Positions 17,487-27,271 are shown, counted from the first letter of the stretch. The stretch is DNA of 64,000 nt from Pseudomonas sp. RIT-PI-r (GCF_001297015.1 NZ_LIGE01000005.1:1-64000), one strand, 5' to 3'. Notes: a model not told the origin generated them from the sequence alone. Numbers and translations: made by a program.

Positions 17487-19598
17487 TCAGCTACCGAGCA
17501 CCACGCGAATCATCTGCAACATGGCCTCCGGGCTATACGGTTTGCCGAGCAAATGCGTGTCGGGGCTGAGTTGGTGATTGCGCGAAATAATGTCGCGGGT
17601 GTGCCCGGAAGTGAACAGCACCGCCACCGGCGGCGTCTGCACCTTGGCCCAGGCGAACAGGTCGGAGCTTTTGATCAGCCCCGGCATGACCACGTCGGTG
17701 AAGATCAGGTCGACCGCGACACCTTCGAGGAGCATTTGCATGGCCGCATCGCCGTGGCCGGCGGTCAACACGCGGTAACCCTCCTCACGCAACAACTCGA
17801 CCGCCGAGGCGCGCACCGCGTCGTTGTCTTCGACCACCAGAATCGTCTCGTGGCCACCACTCTGCTGCCTTTGCAGATTGGGTGACTCATCAAGGATCGG
17901 TCGCAAGCTACGCGGAAAATACAATTGCACCCGCGTGCCCTCGCCAACGGTACTGACGATCTCGACGTGGCCACCGCTCTGTTTGACGAAACCGAACACC
18001 ATGCTCAGGCCCAGCCCGGTGCCCTGGCCGTCGGCCTTGGTGGTGAAAAACGGTTCGAACACTTGCTCGAGAATGCCTGGCGCAATGCCGGCGCCGGTGT
18101 CACTGACGGCAACGCGGACAAACTCGCCGGGGACGATGCCTTTACCGGCGCAGAACTCGCGATCGAGGCGCACGTTGGCGGCGCTGAGTGCAATGGTGCC
18201 CTCGCCCTTCATCGCATCGCGGGCGTTGATCGCCAGATTGAGAATGGCGTTTTCCAACTGGTTGCGGTCGACATTGATATGCCACGGTTGCTGCGGCAGT
18301 TGCACATCGATCTGAATGGTTTCGCCCAGCGCTCGCTGCAGTAATTCGCCGACACCTTCGAAGATCTGCCGCGGATTGCACACTGCCGGCGACAACGGCT
18401 GGCGCCGGGCAAACGCGAGCAATTGCGAGGACAGCTTGGCGCCGCGCTCGACCGCCGCCAGCGAGGCACTGACGCGGCGCTGCACGTTGGCATTGTCCGG
18501 TTCGTGGCGGGCGAGCAAATGCAGATTGCCGGCGATCACTTGCAGCAAGTTGTTGAAGTCGTGAGCAACGCCACCGGTGAGACCGCCAATGGCTTCGAGC
18601 TTCTGCGACTGGCGCAATTGCTCTTCGGCCGCCAGTCGCGCCTCGACTTCTTCGCCGACGCGCTGTTCAAGGTTGCGGGTGAATTTGAGCAGGGATTCTT
18701 CGGCGATCTTGCGTTCATGAATGTCGATCAACACGCCTGGGAAGCGCAGTGGCTCGCCCTGCTCGTCGAACTCGCAACCACCGCTGGCCAGCACCCACAG
18801 ATAACTGCCATCGCTGCGCAATACCCGATATTCGGCGTTATACGGCTCACCGGTCTGCACACAATGGGCGACCCGCTCCTGCACCCAGGCGTGGTCATCG
18901 GGATGAATGCGCGACTCGGCAATGTCCTGAGCGAGATTGCTCAAGTCCTGATCCGGCGGATAGGAGAACGTACGGGTGAAACGTTCATCGGCTGATAGCG
19001 TGTTGTTTCTCACGTCCCAGACGAAAGAGCCAAGCAAGGCCCCGGCATTCTACGCCAGACGTACCCGCTCGTTGTCGGCGCGGTAGGCGTTTTCCGCCTC
19101 CTGGCGCAGGCGCTCCGAGATCACGAACTCAGTGGTTTCCACCACCATCGCCATCACCCCGGCCGGCTTGCCGTCATCATTGGCTACAGGGCTGTAATAA
19201 AGGTCGAGCCAGACATCTTCCGGAACGCCGTCACGCAACAGCACCAAGACTTTATTGCGAAACGACAAGGTGCCGCCGGCCAGACAGGTATCGACCACAT
19301 GCCGATTGAAATCGGCGACTTCCGGCCAGCCCAACTCGACCGGCGCGCCTAGCAGATACGGATGGCGGCCCCCGGCAAATTTCGAATAGGCATCGTTGTA
19401 GATCATGTAGCCGGCACGGCCCCAGAGCATGACCATCGGCAGCGGCGACGCCAGCATCAATTGCACGGCGCTGCACAGACTGGCTGGCCAACTGTTCAGC
19501 GGGCCAAGTTCGGTGTGGCCCCAGTCGAACGCACTGATGCGCCCGGCCATTTCGCCTTTCCAGCCTTCACAACCATGGCTATCGGATAAAAACTGCAT
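17487..19598 (-). pseudogene. PAS-PAS-histidine kinase-receiver sensor, interrupted by one in-frame TAG
   Basis: Read through, this is a hybrid sensor kinase of about 702 residues. The first PAS region (182 residues from the ATG at 19598) ends RADNERVRLA, then TAG at 19052-19050. The same frame continues without a gap as NAGALLGSFVWDVRNN into a second PAS domain, HisKA (GGVAHDFNNLLQVI), HATPase_c (NLAINARDAM, SDTGAGI, GTGLGLSMVFG) and a receiver (LIFTDVVMPG, LLGKPYSPE). 'RLAL-aGa-G-f-WD' is the usual PAS entry, so the stop most likely replaced a Leu codon (TTG to TAG). The downstream part could restart at TTG 19037 as a kinase lacking the first PAS. An alternative upstream start is GTG at 19655. 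Nonsense mutation, sequencing error or suppression cannot be told apart here. Confidence 0.8.
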
Positions 19599-19732
19599 CG
19601 CCTGACTCAGTGTCCTGTACTGGTTGTCCCGTAAACCTCGCCGCCTGAACGACACGACGCCCGTCTGTTTCGAGCGTCTTCAGTCGCATTGGTTTCATTA
19701 GAGGTATAGCCGATTTCATCTCCGTCCGGGGC

Positions 19733-20422
19733 CTAGACGCCGATCAGGTGTTTGAGCGGATGGTAGCCAGTTTTCATCTTCGCGGCGACGTCGAGGATGG
19801 CCTTCTCGATGCCGTTCAAATGCATGCAGGTCAGCTCGATGGCAGCGCTCTGATTGCCCGCCTCGATGTATTCGATCAAGCGCAAATGCTCGTCGTCGCG
19901 GCACACTTCATGACTGTCGTCGTCCAGCGCAGCGGCGTACAGCGAAGCGCGGGAAATCAGCTTCTGGAACCAGTCGAGCAACACCGGGTTGTTCAGGCTG
20001 CGCGCCAGTTTGATGTGGAACTCGCCGAGCAGATGAATCAGCCGTTCGTGGTCGCCCGCCGCATGGGCTTGATCTTCAAGCAACAAGTGTTCACGCAGAT
20101 CCTGCATCGCCGCGCTGTCCTTGCGTCGGCACAGTTCAGTGACGATGCCGATCTCGATCAGCCTGCGGGTTTCGAACAGTGAACGGATCTCTTCGTTGCT
20201 CGGCAGCGACACCGATGCACCCTTGTTGGGCTCGGTGGTGACCAGCCCATCGGCCTCCAATTGCTTGAGCGCGGCACGCACCGACGTGCGGCTGACATTA
20301 AATAATTCGGCCAATGAGGCCTCGCCCAGCTTCATCCCCGGGCGCAACGAACGCTTGCTGATCGCCTCGTAAACCCCTTGGTAGACGCGGTCGACCGTGG
20401 TTTCCAGTTTCTTCTCGGTCAT
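19733..20422 (-). CDS. GntR family regulator, FCD subfamily
   Basis: A 229-residue repressor-type regulator. The winged helix at residues 8-75 (GMKLGEASLAELFNVSRTSVRAALKQLEADGLVTTEPNKGASV) is typical of GntR. The C-terminal FCD helical bundle (residues 80-220) carries the metal- or ligand-binding set including His-containing EFHIKLA and LRLIEYIEAGN. It is divergent from the importer/deaminase gene set that starts at 20563. The shared 140-bp region contains an ATTGCATACAAT palindrome, a plausible operator. The effector is probably the imported compound or a breakdown product (inference). Confidence 0.9.
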   Translation of the reverse strand: MTEKKLETTVDRVYQGVYEAISKRSLRPGMKLGEASLAELFNVSRTSVRAALKQLEADGLVTTEPNKGASVSLPSNEEIRSLFETRRLIEIGIVTELCRRKDSAAMQDLREHLLLEDQAHAAGDHERLIHLLGEFHIKLARSLNNPVLLDWFQKLISRASLYAAALDDDSHEVCRDDEHLRLIEYIEAGNQSAAIELTCMHLNGIEKAILDVAAKMKTGYHPLKHLIGV

Positions 20423-20517
20423 TCGAACACTCCTTTAGCGTCAGGCAACCAGCCCCTGGCGATGCCTGGCCATGGAAAAAGGGGGTTGCACACGCAGATT
20501 AATCCGGGTATTTCTAA

Positions 20518-20542
20518 ATTGCATTCAAATATTGCATACAAT
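20518..20542. promoter_or_regulatory. Putative operator of the GntR/FCD regulator
   Basis: ATTGCATTCAAAT (20518-20530) is directly followed by ATTGCATACAAT (20531-20542). The second is a near-perfect palindrome (reverse complement ATTGTATGCAAT), similar in kind to FCD/FadR-subfamily sites built on TTGTATnCAA. It lies in the divergent intergenic region 21 nt before the importer ATPase start. Confidence 0.5.
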
Positions 20543-20562
20543 AAATAGAGGATTGCACCATT

Positions 20563-21648
20563 ATGGGTCAACCAATAGCAATTGAAGTGCGCAACGTCTC
20601 TAAACGCTACTCCGACGATCCCGGCCTTGCGCCAGCCCTCGACAATGTCTCGGTGAACATCGCCGACAACGAGTTCTTCACCCTGCTCGGCCCCTCGGGC
20701 TGCGGCAAAACCACCCTGCTGCGCACCATCGCCGGTTTCGAACATGTCAGTGAAGGCGAGATTCGTCTGGCCGGAGAGCCGGTCAATGATTTGCCGCCGT
20801 TCAAGCGTCGGGTCAACACGGTGTTCCAGAGCTACGCGCTGTTTCCGCACATGAGTGTCGCGCAGAATATCGCCTTCGGGCTCGAGATGCAGGGTCTTGA
20901 ACGCAAGTTGATACCGGATCGGGTCAACGAGATGCTCGCATTGGTGCAAATGGAACATCTGGCCGGGCGCAAACCAGCGCAATTGTCCGGCGGCCAGCAA
21001 CAGCGCGTGGCTCTGGCCCGGGCCTTGGCGCCGAAACCCAAAGTCTTGCTGCTGGATGAACCGTTGTCGGCACTCGATCTGAAGCTGCGCAAGGAAATGC
21101 AGGTCGAACTCAAGCGTGTACAGAAAGAAGCCGGCATCACCTTCATTTTCGTCACCCACGATCAGGAAGAAGCGCTGACCCTGTCCGATCGCATCGCCGT
21201 GATGTCGGCCGGCAAGATCCTGCAGATCGGCACGCCAACCGATATCTACGAACATCCGAAGCATCATTTTGTCGCGCAGTTTATCGGCGACATCAACTTC
21301 CTACCCGGCCAGCTCAAGCACGGTGAACACAACGAAAAACTGTTCGTGCCCGACGGGATGCCCATCGAAATTCCGTGTCAGCAACAGAGCTTTGCCGGCA
21401 GCGGCGTGCAACTGGCGTTCCGCCCTGAGCGCTCGCAATTGGTTGACGCCAGCGAGCCGCATCACCTGCGCGGGATCATTGAAGCCGTGCTCTACGTTGG
21501 CACCGCGACGCTCTACCAGTGCCGCCTGAACAACGACATCAAAGTCATGCTGCGCGAAAACAACGAAGGCCTGAACCAAAGCCGCGCGGTCGGCGAACGC
21601 ATCGCCGTGCACCTGCCGCCGCATGCCTGCCTGTTGATGGAGGCCTGA
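20563..21648 (+). CDS. Polyamine-type ABC transporter ATPase (PotA family)
   Basis: A 361-residue ATPase of a spermidine/putrescine-type importer. Walker A is GPSGCGKTT (residues 43-51), Q-loop FQSYALFP, signature LSGGQQQRVALARAL, Walker B LLLDEPLSALD and switch THDQEEA. A C-terminal TOBE-type regulatory domain starts near residue 240. It is the first gene of the operon behind the GntR operator; the stop is 1 nt before the first permease gene. The PotABCD family also carries opines, amino sugars and other cationic nitrogen compounds. The amidohydrolases downstream suggest a heterocyclic or amide substrate rather than a simple polyamine. Confidence 0.88.
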   Translation: MGQPIAIEVRNVSKRYSDDPGLAPALDNVSVNIADNEFFTLLGPSGCGKTTLLRTIAGFEHVSEGEIRLAGEPVNDLPPFKRRVNTVFQSYALFPHMSVAQNIAFGLEMQGLERKLIPDRVNEMLALVQMEHLAGRKPAQLSGGQQQRVALARALAPKPKVLLLDEPLSALDLKLRKEMQVELKRVQKEAGITFIFVTHDQEEALTLSDRIAVMSAGKILQIGTPTDIYEHPKHHFVAQFIGDINFLPGQLKHGEHNEKLFVPDGMPIEIPCQQQSFAGSGVQLAFRPERSQLVDASEPHHLRGIIEAVLYVGTATLYQCRLNNDIKVMLRENNEGLNQSRAVGERIAVHLPPHACLLMEA

Positions 21649-21649
21649 G

Positions 21650-22567
21650 ATGAGCGTCAGCAGCACTTCCCCTGCCCTCAACCGCGCGCTGTTGCTCAGC
21701 CCGGTGGTGTTGACCCTGCTCGCCCTGATCGCCATTCCGCTGGGAATCATGGGCTACATCAGCCTGCTGCCGCGCAACACCTATGGCGGCGTCGACTGGC
21801 AAGCGCAATGGCAACTGCAAAGCTATGTGCAGCTGTTTTTCCAGGAAGGTTTTGACGGTGAACTGGAACTGAACTGGGTCTATGCGCAAGCGTTGTTGCG
21901 CTCGGTGTTGCAAGCCGGCGGCACCACCGTGTTGTGCTTTCTGTTCGGTTTTCCGGTGGCGTTGTGGATGTCGAGCCTGACCCCGCGCCGACGCAACCTG
22001 ATGGTCTTGCTCATCACCATTCCGTTCTGGACCAACCTGCTGATCCGCAACTACGCGTGGCTGATCATCCTGCGCGAACACGGTTGGGTCGCACAAAGCC
22101 TTAACGCGCTGTTCCCCAGCGCCGGCGGCATCACCCTGCTCTACAACGATTTCGCGGTGAGTGTCGGTCTGGTCTACAGCTTCCTGCCGTTCATGATTCT
22201 GCCGATCTATTCGACCCTGGAAAAACTCGACTGGCGTCTGGTTGAAGCGGCCTACGACCTCGGCGCGAATCGCTGGCACGCATTGCGCCGAATCATCCTG
22301 CCGCTGTCGATGCCCGGGGTGATTGCCGGTGCGTTGCTGGTGTTCGTGCCGAGCCTCGGTGCCTTCATCACCCCGGCGATTCTCGGCGGCGGCAAGACCC
22401 TGATGATCGGCAACCTGATCCAGCAACAGTTCGGCACGGCGCGCAACTGGCCGCTGGGCAGCTCGCTGTCGTTCCTGTTGCTGGCGATTCTGCTGGTGTC
22501 GCTGGTGCTTTACGCGCTGTACAGCCGCCATGCGGCGAAGACCATCCATCGGGGGGCGAAAGCATGA
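21650..22567 (+). CDS. PotB-like ABC transporter permease
   Basis: A 305-residue inner-membrane permease with about six membrane segments (first at residues 13-37). The binding-protein-dependent transport motif EAAYDLGANRWHALRRIILPLSMPG near residue 205 is the coupling helix that contacts the PotA-like ATPase. The PotB/HisM-like arrangement, with a large periplasmic loop after segment one, fits the polyamine permease family. The start ATG at 21650 follows the ATPase stop almost directly, and the stop overlaps the next permease start by 4 nt. Confidence 0.88.
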   Translation: MSVSSTSPALNRALLLSPVVLTLLALIAIPLGIMGYISLLPRNTYGGVDWQAQWQLQSYVQLFFQEGFDGELELNWVYAQALLRSVLQAGGTTVLCFLFGFPVALWMSSLTPRRRNLMVLLITIPFWTNLLIRNYAWLIILREHGWVAQSLNALFPSAGGITLLYNDFAVSVGLVYSFLPFMILPIYSTLEKLDWRLVEAAYDLGANRWHALRRIILPLSMPGVIAGALLVFVPSLGAFITPAILGGGKTLMIGNLIQQQFGTARNWPLGSSLSFLLLAILLVSLVLYALYSRHAAKTIHRGAKA

Positions 22568-23352
22568 TTTCCCTGCACCTGAAAAAACTCCCGGCAACCC
22601 GCGAAATCAGCCTGCTGATCCTCGCCTATCTGTACCTGCCGATCTTCGTGTTGATCGCCTACAGCTTCAACGCCAACCGCTCGGCGACGGTGTGGACCGA
22701 GTTTTCGTTTGCCTGGTACGGGCGGATTCTCGCCAACCCGTCGATCCAGACGGCAGCGCTCAATTCGATCATCGTCGCAACGATTGCCACGATCTGCGCC
22801 ACGGCGATTGCGCTGCTCGCGGCGCTGGCGACGTACCGACCGTTCTACGGACAGAAAATGGTCGAGGGTGGGATCAACCTGCCGCTGATCCTGCCGGAGA
22901 TCGTCACCGCTGTGGCGACCTTGCTGCTGTTCATGGCGTTGGGCATCAAGCTCGGTTTGCTCACGGTGATCGTCGCGCACATCGGCTTCTGCATTCCCTT
23001 CGCTTACCTGCCGATCCGTGCGCGGCTCAACGATCTGGACAAAAGCCTGCTCGAAGCGGCGAACGATCTGTACGCCAATCCTTGGCAAGTATTCCGCCGC
23101 GTGACCTTGCCGCTGTTGTGGCCGGCGGTGTTGTCCGGTGCGGTGCTGGCGTTCGTGGTCAGCCTCGACGACTTCATCATGACCTTCTTCGTCGCCGGCC
23201 CCGGTTCGACGACGTTGCCGGTGTACATCTTCTCGGCGATCAAGGCCGGCGTTACCCCGGAAATCAATGCGATCTCAACGCTGATGCTGCTGATCTCGAT
23301 TGTCCTGGTGGTGCTGGCCTTCTGGTTGGGCCAACGCGGTAAACAACAATAA
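22564..23352 (+). CDS. PotC-like ABC transporter permease
   Basis: Second permease, 262 residues, five to six membrane segments. The first segment is residues 18-36 (ILAYLYLPIFVLIAYSF), then a 'SATVWTEFSFAWYG' loop characteristic of PotC-type proteins. The coupling motif is EAANDLYANPWQVFRRVTLPLLWP near residue 170. It overlaps the PotB-like gene as ATGA. It forms the heterodimeric channel with the preceding permease. Confidence 0.88.
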   Translation: MISLHLKKLPATREISLLILAYLYLPIFVLIAYSFNANRSATVWTEFSFAWYGRILANPSIQTAALNSIIVATIATICATAIALLAALATYRPFYGQKMVEGGINLPLILPEIVTAVATLLLFMALGIKLGLLTVIVAHIGFCIPFAYLPIRARLNDLDKSLLEAANDLYANPWQVFRRVTLPLLWPAVLSGAVLAFVVSLDDFIMTFFVAGPGSTTLPVYIFSAIKAGVTPEINAISTLMLLISIVLVVLAFWLGQRGKQQ

Positions 23353-23370
23353 ATCTGGAGCGCTCTGTTC

Positions 23371-24423
23371 ATGAAAAGCAAAAGCATGCGTCTGGCAATG
23401 TCCGGTCTGGCCCTGAGTTGTTTCGCCGCGTTCGGCGCCCACGCCGCCGAACCGAAAGAGCTGTTTTTCTACAACTGGACCGATTACTACCCGGTCGACT
23501 TGCTGGCCAAATTCGAAAAAGAAACCGGCATCAAAGTGACCATGGACGGTTACGACAGCAACGAAACCCTGCTCGCCAAATTACAGGCCGGCGGCGCCGC
23601 GTATGACGTGATCGTGCCGTCGCAATCGATCATGCAGACGCTGATCAAGCAGGACTTGCTGATGGAAATCGATGCGCCGAGCCTGAGCAACTTCCAGTAC
23701 GTCAAAGGGCCGTTTCGCGATCCCAGTTTCGACCCGGGACGCAAGTTCTCGGCGCCGTATCTGTGGGGCACCACCGGCTTCTCTTACGACAGCGCGCGGG
23801 TGCCGGGCGGCAAACTGGATGACTCGTGGAAAGAGTTCTTTGAACCGCGCAAAGAGCTGCAAGGCCAGCTCGCCGCGCTGGATACGTCGAGCAGCGTGAT
23901 CAACGCCGCCAGCCATTATCTGAACGTTGATGAGTGCAGCGAAAACCCGCAGGACGCCAAGCGCATCCTTGAACTGCTGCAAAAGCAGAAGCCGTTTTTG
24001 AAGATGTACAGCTCCGACAACACCGTCGACCGCATGGCTTCGGGCGAGGTGATCATGATGCAGAACTGGAACGGTTCTACAGCGCGGGCGACCTTGCAGA
24101 AGAGCACGATCAAGTACGTCTATCCGCGTGAAGGCCTGGCCATGTTCCAGGACAACTTCGCCGTGCCGAAAAGCGCCCCGCACCCGGGCAACGCGAAGAT
24201 TTTTATCGACTGGATGATGAAGCCTGAGAACGCCGCCGCCGTGTCCAACGCCATTGCTTATGCCAACGGGATTCAGAGCGATTCGTTGCTCGATCCGAAG
24301 TGGAAGGTGATGGACGCGATCAACATGCCTGAGGAATACGCCTCGCGTTTGCGGCCTGAAAAGGAGTGCAGCAACAAGGCAAGGGAGCTGCAGGACCGGA
24401 TCTGGTCGAAGCTCAAGGGTTGA
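23371..24423 (+). CDS. PotD-like periplasmic substrate-binding protein
   Basis: A 350-residue extracytoplasmic binding protein with a Sec signal peptide (residues 1-25, ending AAFGAHAAEP). The mature N-terminus ELFFYNWTDYYPVDLLAKFEKETGIKV is the spermidine/putrescine-binding protein signature, with the aromatic YNWTDY usual at the binding site. It is preceded by GGAG at a good distance. Substrate not predictable. The acidic polyamine-contacting residues would need structural alignment. A REP doublet separates it from the amidohydrolases downstream. Confidence 0.88.
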   Translation: MKSKSMRLAMSGLALSCFAAFGAHAAEPKELFFYNWTDYYPVDLLAKFEKETGIKVTMDGYDSNETLLAKLQAGGAAYDVIVPSQSIMQTLIKQDLLMEIDAPSLSNFQYVKGPFRDPSFDPGRKFSAPYLWGTTGFSYDSARVPGGKLDDSWKEFFEPRKELQGQLAALDTSSSVINAASHYLNVDECSENPQDAKRILELLQKQKPFLKMYSSDNTVDRMASGEVIMMQNWNGSTARATLQKSTIKYVYPREGLAMFQDNFAVPKSAPHPGNAKIFIDWMMKPENAAAVSNAIAYANGIQSDSLLDPKWKVMDAINMPEEYASRLRPEKECSNKARELQDRIWSKLKG

Positions 24424-24450
24424 TCACCTGATCTGAAATCGAGGTGCGGC

Positions 24451-24543
24451 CATCGCTGGCAAGCCAGCTCCCACAGGAATCTGTGTCGCACATAGAAAGT
24501 GGGCACACCTCGACACCTGTGGGAGCTGGCTTGCCAGCGATGA
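24451..24543. repeat. REP doublet inside the importer/deaminase operon
   Basis: Inverted arms CATCGCTGGCAAGCCAGCTCCCACAG at 24451-24476 and its complement at 24517-24542, about 40 nt apart. It fills the 156-bp gap between the binding protein and the cytosine deaminase-like gene. An intra-operonic REPIN like this could set different mRNA stability for transporter and enzyme genes. Confidence 0.85.
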
Positions 24544-24579
24544 GACCCGCCCAGACACCATTGAACCAGAGGTAAAGAA

Positions 24580-25776
24580 ATGACCCAGCCACACTGGCTC
24601 CGCAACGTGCGCCCCTACGGCGCCCAAGCCGAAGACCTGCTGATCGAAAACGGCCGATTCGCCCAGCGCCGCCCGGCCAGCAACACGCCGCTGGCCGGCA
24701 CCGACATCGACGGCCACAATCAACTGCTCACCAGCGCGCTGGTCGAAAGCCACGTCCACCTCGACAAAACCCTCTACGGCCAACCCTGGCGCCCGAACAG
24801 CGCCGGGCCAACGCTCAAGGATTACATCAGCAACGAACGCCGCATCCTCCGTGAAGTGACCGCACCCATCGCCGAACGCGCAGGCGCGCTGCTGGAAAAC
24901 TGCATCGCTCGCGGCTCGCTGACCATGCGCTGCCATGTCGATATCGACCCGGAATTCGGCTTGCGTCACGTCGAGGCCATGCAGCAGTTGCGCGAACGCT
25001 ACAAAGACCTCATCGACCTGCAACTGGTGGTGTTCCCGCAAACCGGTTTGATCAGCCGCCCCGGTACCGCCGAACTGATGCGTGAAGCGATGGCATTGGG
25101 CGTCGAAAACGTCGGTGGGCTCGACCCGTGCGGCATCGACAACGACCCGATCGCACAACTGGATTTCATCTTCAAACTGGCGACTGAGTTTGGCCGAGGC
25201 GTGGACATTCACCTGCATGACAAAGGTGAGTTGGGCCTGTGGCAGATCGCGCTGATCGCCGATTACACCGAGCGTTTCAGCCTGCAAAACCGCGTGATGA
25301 TCAGCCACGCCTACTGCCTCGGCATGCTGCCGTGGAGTCAGGTCAAACCGGTTGCCGAGCGGTTGGCGGTGTTGGGGATTTCGCTGATGAGTTCGGCGCC
25401 GGCCGACACCGCCGTGCCGCCGTTTCTGGCATTGCATGAGACTGGCGTGAATGTCTGCCTGGGCTCTGACGGCATCCGCGATGCGTGGTCGCCGATGGGT
25501 AATGGCGACATGCTCGAACGGGCGATGCTGCTGGCGTTTCGCTTTGACCTGGGCAAGGACGATGAACTGGCGGCGGCGTTCGAGGCGGCCACGGTTAACG
25601 GTGCGCGGGCGCTGGGCGTCGAGGATTACGGCTTTGCCCTCGGGCAGCGTGCTGACTTCTTGTTGATGCCGGTTGAAACCCTTGGCGAAGCGGTGGTTGC
25701 GCGGCCATTGCGTCAGGTCTATCGCGGCGGTGTCTTGATCGCCGAAGGTGGCCGCTTGCTGAGCAGCCGTCTGTGA
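24580..25776 (+). CDS. Cytosine deaminase-like amidohydrolase
   Basis: A 398-residue metal-dependent hydrolase of the cytosine deaminase/isoguanine deaminase branch. Metal-binding HVH is at residues 58-60 (ESHVHLDKTLYG). Other active-site pieces are MRCHVDIDPEFGLRHVEAM, HLHDKGELG with the catalytic-type His and Glu, ISHAYCLG, and the GSDGIRDAWSPMGNGDML metal-binding Asp motif typical of CodA-like enzymes. So the active site looks complete. Likely reaction: hydrolytic deamination or ring amide hydrolysis of a heterocycle delivered by the upstream importer. The start ATG at 24580 has AGAGG upstream; the stop overlaps the next amidohydrolase start. Confidence 0.85.
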   Translation: MTQPHWLRNVRPYGAQAEDLLIENGRFAQRRPASNTPLAGTDIDGHNQLLTSALVESHVHLDKTLYGQPWRPNSAGPTLKDYISNERRILREVTAPIAERAGALLENCIARGSLTMRCHVDIDPEFGLRHVEAMQQLRERYKDLIDLQLVVFPQTGLISRPGTAELMREAMALGVENVGGLDPCGIDNDPIAQLDFIFKLATEFGRGVDIHLHDKGELGLWQIALIADYTERFSLQNRVMISHAYCLGMLPWSQVKPVAERLAVLGISLMSSAPADTAVPPFLALHETGVNVCLGSDGIRDAWSPMGNGDMLERAMLLAFRFDLGKDDELAAAFEAATVNGARALGVEDYGFALGQRADFLLMPVETLGEAVVARPLRQVYRGGVLIAEGGRLLSSRL

Positions 25777-27260
25777 AACGCATCGGTCTGCGCGCCAGTT
25801 GCGTGGTCGGTTTCGACGGCACGCAGCATGTGCTGTGGCGCGACGGCGAAGTGGTGTTCGCCGGGTCGCACATCGAGTTCGTCGGGCGTGGTTACGCGGG
25901 GACGGTGGATCAGTGGATCGACTACGGCAATGCGTTGATCGGCCCCGGCTTCATCGATCTGGATGCGCTGGGCGACCTCGACTCCACGGTGCTGACCCTG
26001 GATAACGGCGACGAGCGCAGCATGGGGCGCATGTGGTCGTCAGACTATCTGGCCGCTGGCCCGCGTGAGACTTACAGCCCGGAAGAAGAAGTTTTCAAAT
26101 ACCGCTACGCCTTCACCCAGCTGATCCGCAACGGCATCACCACGGCGATGCCGATCACCTCGATGTACTACCGCCAGTGGGCGGAAACCTACGACGAGTT
26201 TGCCGCCGTGGCAGGCGTTGCCGGCGAACTGGGTCTGCGCACTTACCTCGGCCCCTGCTACATGAGCGGCATGAGTTACTGGCAGGCTGACGGCACCCTC
26301 GCCCATCACTGGGATGAGGATCGCGGGCTGGCCGGACTGGATACCGCTGAACGCTTCTTCAAGGATTTCGACGGTGCGCACAACGGTTTGATTCGCGCTG
26401 CGCTGCTGCCGGATCGCATCCAGACCTGCACGCCGGCATTGCTGCAGCGCACCTCGGCGCTGAGCCGCGAACTGAACGCACCCATGCGCCTGCACTGCTG
26501 TCAGGCGCTCGGCGAAGTAACGATGGTTGAGCAGTTGCGCGGTGATTCGCCGTTGAGCTGGTTACAACGGCTGGACCTGCTCACACCGCGCAGCCTGTTG
26601 CCGCATGGCATCTACACCGCTGGCGATGACGACCTGCAACGAGTGGTCGACGGTGGCACGAGTCTGGTGCATTGCCCTTTGGTGTTTGCCCGCGATGGCG
26701 AGGCGTTGAACTCGTTCGGACGCTATCGCGCCAAAGGCATCAACCTGGCGTTGGGCACTGACACCTGGCCGGCGGATCTGCTGGAAAACATGCGTCACGG
26801 CTTGAACATCGCGCGGTTGATGGAGGGCGGCCCAGCGCTGACCAGCAGCCTCGATCTGTACAACGCCGCGACCCTCGGCGGTGCGCGGGCGCTGGGTCGC
26901 GATGACCTCGGACGCCTGGCCCCCGGCGCCAAAGCCGACATTACTGTGTTCAGCCTGCGCGGCCTGCATCTGGGGCCGTTGTTCGATCCCCTGAAGAACC
27001 TGTTATTGGCCGGGCGCGGCGACGACTGCATCGCCAGTTATATCGACGGTCGTTGCGTGATGCACGACGGTCAGGTCAACGGCGTCGACTACCCCGCCCT
27101 GCAACGTCAGGCGCAACGCCAATACGAAAAACTCATGCGCAGCCACAGCGACCGGGCCGTGGGCCGACCGGACTGGAAAACCCTGTTCCAGCCAGCCATT
27201 CCGTTCGCCGATGACTACAGCGCCAAGGCGCCGTTGAGCGCCATCGATCCACTTTCCTAG
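25773..27260 (+). CDS. Amidohydrolase family protein with atypical N-terminal metal motif
   Basis: A 495-residue protein of the chlorohydrolase/guanine deaminase-like amidohydrolase group. The composite beta-sandwich start and barrel are recognisable. Where the family normally has PGFID-HtH, this protein reads PGFIDLDALGDLD (residues 58-70), so the N-terminal HxH pair is missing. Later metal-site candidates remain: His241 (MRLHCCQ), His278 (LPHGIY), VHCPLVFARDGE and Asp330 (LALGTDTWP). It starts at a GTG overlapping the deaminase stop by 4 nt. It may be a variant mono-metal enzyme or a non-catalytic partner. The substrate is likely the same pathway as the deaminase before it. Confidence 0.75.
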   Translation: MKRIGLRASCVVGFDGTQHVLWRDGEVVFAGSHIEFVGRGYAGTVDQWIDYGNALIGPGFIDLDALGDLDSTVLTLDNGDERSMGRMWSSDYLAAGPRETYSPEEEVFKYRYAFTQLIRNGITTAMPITSMYYRQWAETYDEFAAVAGVAGELGLRTYLGPCYMSGMSYWQADGTLAHHWDEDRGLAGLDTAERFFKDFDGAHNGLIRAALLPDRIQTCTPALLQRTSALSRELNAPMRLHCCQALGEVTMVEQLRGDSPLSWLQRLDLLTPRSLLPHGIYTAGDDDLQRVVDGGTSLVHCPLVFARDGEALNSFGRYRAKGINLALGTDTWPADLLENMRHGLNIARLMEGGPALTSSLDLYNAATLGGARALGRDDLGRLAPGAKADITVFSLRGLHLGPLFDPLKNLLLAGRGDDCIASYIDGRCVMHDGQVNGVDYPALQRQAQRQYEKLMRSHSDRAVGRPDWKTLFQPAIPFADDYSAKAPLSAIDPLS

Positions 27261-27271
27261 AGGTTTTTGCC

